Below are positions 5,193 to 6,478 of a DNA stretch of 6,478 bases, in pieces. The stretch spans positions 1 through 6,478 of the forward strand of contig CAMHRJ010000131.1 of the NCBI GenBank assembly GCA_946187475.1. Reading direction: 5' to 3'. The notes beneath the pieces are model-generated. The model saw only the letters and a program-made list of their open reading frames with translations. It did no database searches and was not told where the DNA came from. The DNA comes from an uncultured Clostridia bacterium. GTDB lineage: Bacteria > Bacillota > Clostridia > Oscillospirales > Oscillospiraceae. The translations under genes were made by a program, and so were the position numbers. Numbering within the stretch: position 1 is the first letter of the stretch; each line of letters opens with the position of its first letter.

Positions 5193-6478
5193 ATGGCAAA
5201 CGTGAATATTACCATCGACGGCAAGCAGCTGTCTGTGCCTGCGGGCATGACCATCCTGGCTGCCGCCAAGGCCAACGGTATTTACATCCCCACCCTGTGC
5301 TTTTTAGAGAAGCTCGAGCCCCACGCCTCCTGCCGCATGTGCGTCGTGGAAGTGGAGGGCGCGCGCACCTTCCAGCACGCCTGTGCCGCCAAGGTCCGCG
5401 AGGGCATTGTGGTCCGCACCAACACCGAGGCAGTGCGGAAATCCAGAAAGCTGACCCTGCAGCTGCTCCTCTCTGACCACAGCGTGGACTGCCACCACTG
5501 TCTGCGCATCGGCAGCAGCCGCTGCAACGACCTGGACCCGAAGTTCTGCGAGTGGTGCTTCCTGTGCGACTGCGAGAAGGACGGCTTCTGCGATCTGCAG
5601 CGTCTGGCCCGGGAGTACGAGGTGGACCAGCTGCCCTTCGAGCAGAAGCACAACCACCTGCCCATCGACAAGAGCAGCGAGATTGTCCGCAACCCCAATA
5701 AGTGCATCAAGTGCAGGCGCTGCGTGGACGTCTGCGGCAAGGTGCAGACCGTGCACAATCTGGCGGCCTCCGGAAGAGGCAGCGCCGTGGCCATCGGCCC
5801 CGCCTTCGGCAAGTCCATGGCCGACAGCAGCTGCGTGGGCTGCGGCCTCTGCGTGGATGTCTGTCCCACCGGCGCCATCTACGCCCAGGAGCACAAGGAC
5901 GAGCTGGTCTACTTCGCCCACAAGGACGGCGTCAAGACCGTGGCCCAGGTGGACGAAAACCTGATCCCGGAGCTGGAGAAGGTCTGGAAGTGCGAGCCCG
6001 GCACGGTCACGATCGAGCAGGTGGCCGGCGCCCTGAAGAAGATCGGCGTCGACCATGTGGTTTCCTCCGACTGCGCGGCCCAGGCGGCTCAGGCCAAGGC
6101 CGAGGCTCTGCTGGATGCGCGGCTGGCGGAGAAGAAGACGCTCATCCTCTCCAACGACCCCGCCGCCTGGAAATTCCTCTGGGCGAACTTCAAGGAGCAG
6201 TCAGACCGCTTCGCCTTCTATCCCTCGGAGCTGGAGCTCTACGGCCAGGCGGCGAAGGGAACCTTCGGCGCGGATAAGGTCTATGCCTTCACCCCCGTGG
6301 GCAGCTCTGCCGCGGAGGCGGCGGAGAGCGACGATCTGGACATCGCCGTGAATTCTCGGGAGCTCTGCCGCATCATGATCCGCACGGGCTCGGAGCCGAA
6401 CCCCCGCCGTGTCAGCACCCCGGAGCGCTTCGACGTGCCGGAGACCAGCGGCAAGTACGGCGCGCTGTTCCAGCCCCT
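5193..6478 (+). CDS. NuoG/HydA-like iron-sulfur subunit with a degenerate [FeFe]-hydrogenase domain (3' truncated by window edge)
   Basis: The frame starts at ATG 5193, 8 bases after AGGAGG (5179-5184), and is open for 428 codons to the edge. In order it holds a plant-type [2Fe-2S] domain (C36, C47, C50, C64); the His/Cys [4Fe-4S] region (H96, C100, C103, C133 before D-L-Q) interrupted by a Cys-rich insertion (104-127, with C111, C119, C122, C125, C127); a two-cluster ferredoxin (C171, C174, C177, C181 and C214, C217, C220, C224-P); and a region from about 250 resembling the hydrogenase H-domain. There, TLILSNDPAAW (316-326) aligns with the T-S-C-C-P-G-W motif and TPVGSSAAE (367-375) with M-P-C-x-A-K-K-x-E, both without cysteines; DLDIAVNSREL (381-391) and FDVPETSG (413-420) match flanking hydrogenase sequence. 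It is therefore predicted to be an electron conduit linking the molybdoprotein to NuoEF, not a hydrogenase. The third H-cluster motif lies beyond the window. NuoG-type and Hyl-type (formate dehydrogenase-associated, hydrogenase-like) subunits are the nearest known ideas. Confidence 0.9.
   Translation, partial: MANVNITIDGKQLSVPAGMTILAAAKANGIYIPTLCFLEKLEPHASCRMCVVEVEGARTFQHACAAKVREGIVVRTNTEAVRKSRKLTLQLLLSDHSVDCHHCLRIGSSRCNDLDPKFCEWCFLCDCEKDGFCDLQRLAREYEVDQLPFEQKHNHLPIDKSSEIVRNPNKCIKCRRCVDVCGKVQTVHNLAASGRGSAVAIGPAFGKSMADSSCVGCGLCVDVCPTGAIYAQEHKDELVYFAHKDGVKTVAQVDENLIPELEKVWKCEPGTVTIEQVAGALKKIGVDHVVSSDCAAQAAQAKAEALLDARLAEKKTLILSNDPAAWKFLWANFKEQSDRFAFYPSELELYGQAAKGTFGADKVYAFTPVGSSAAEAAESDDLDIAVNSRELCRIMIRTGSEPNPRRVSTPERFDVPETSGKYGALFQP

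Noticed and set aside
5193..6478. Annotation as an active [FeFe]-hydrogenase
   Set aside because: Both H-cluster cysteine motifs that fall inside the window lack their cysteines.
3523..6478. Part of respiratory complex I (nuoEFG)
   Set aside because: The genes follow a cytoplasmic molybdoprotein, the third subunit has hydrogenase-type ferredoxin and H-domain features, and no membrane subunit is seen.
1..6478. Mobile elements, CRISPR repeats, tRNA or rRNA genes
   Set aside because: No terminal inverted repeats, transposase-like products, regularly spaced repeats or cloverleaf-forming segments were found by reading both strands.

Overview
The window is a GC-rich (roughly 60%) bacterial segment. 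It has strong AGGAGG-type ribosome binding sites, tight gene spacing, and an EFR1-type flavodoxin/ferredoxin protein next to hydrogenase-like modules. This suggests an anaerobic Firmicute, plausibly a gut Oscillospiraceae/Clostridia-type organism. That placement is an inference from style and gene content, not from a phylogenetic marker.

Layout: positions 2-232 hold the 3' end of a gene that reads like the C-terminal half of a TetR-family regulator, followed by a hairpin terminator (242-286). The 130-base stretch before the next gene holds a second strong dyad with a T-tract (326-359) and candidate promoter elements. From 418 to the right edge there are five genes on the + strand, spaced +10, +2, -4 and +3 bases. 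They are an EFR1-type flavodoxin/2x[4Fe-4S] protein (418-1200), a cytoplasmic bis-molybdopterin-guanine-dinucleotide-type oxidoreductase (1211-3520), a NuoE-like [2Fe-2S] subunit (3523-3960), a NuoF-like FMN/NAD(P)/[4Fe-4S] subunit (3957-5189), and a NuoG/HydA-like iron-sulfur subunit that runs off the window (5193-6478). This looks like one operon.

Inferred working model: the last four genes encode one soluble complex. The molybdoprotein handles an unknown substrate. Electrons pass through the chain of clusters in the HydA-like subunit to the NuoEF-type diaphorase, and so to or from NAD(P)H. The EFR1 protein is a possible one-electron partner.

Several details set this apart from a textbook NAD-linked formate dehydrogenase or bifurcating hydrogenase. 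The molybdoprotein has Ser-His where formate dehydrogenases have Sec/Cys-His. The HydA-like subunit keeps the fold signature of an [FeFe]-hydrogenase domain, but the two H-cluster cysteine motifs visible here have lost their cysteines. The same subunit carries a Cys-rich insertion inside its His/Cys-cluster region. The NuoF-like subunit has Gly in place of a conserved Glu near the dinucleotide site, and it lacks the extra domains of bifurcating HydB-type proteins. The substrate and physiological direction cannot be read from the window.
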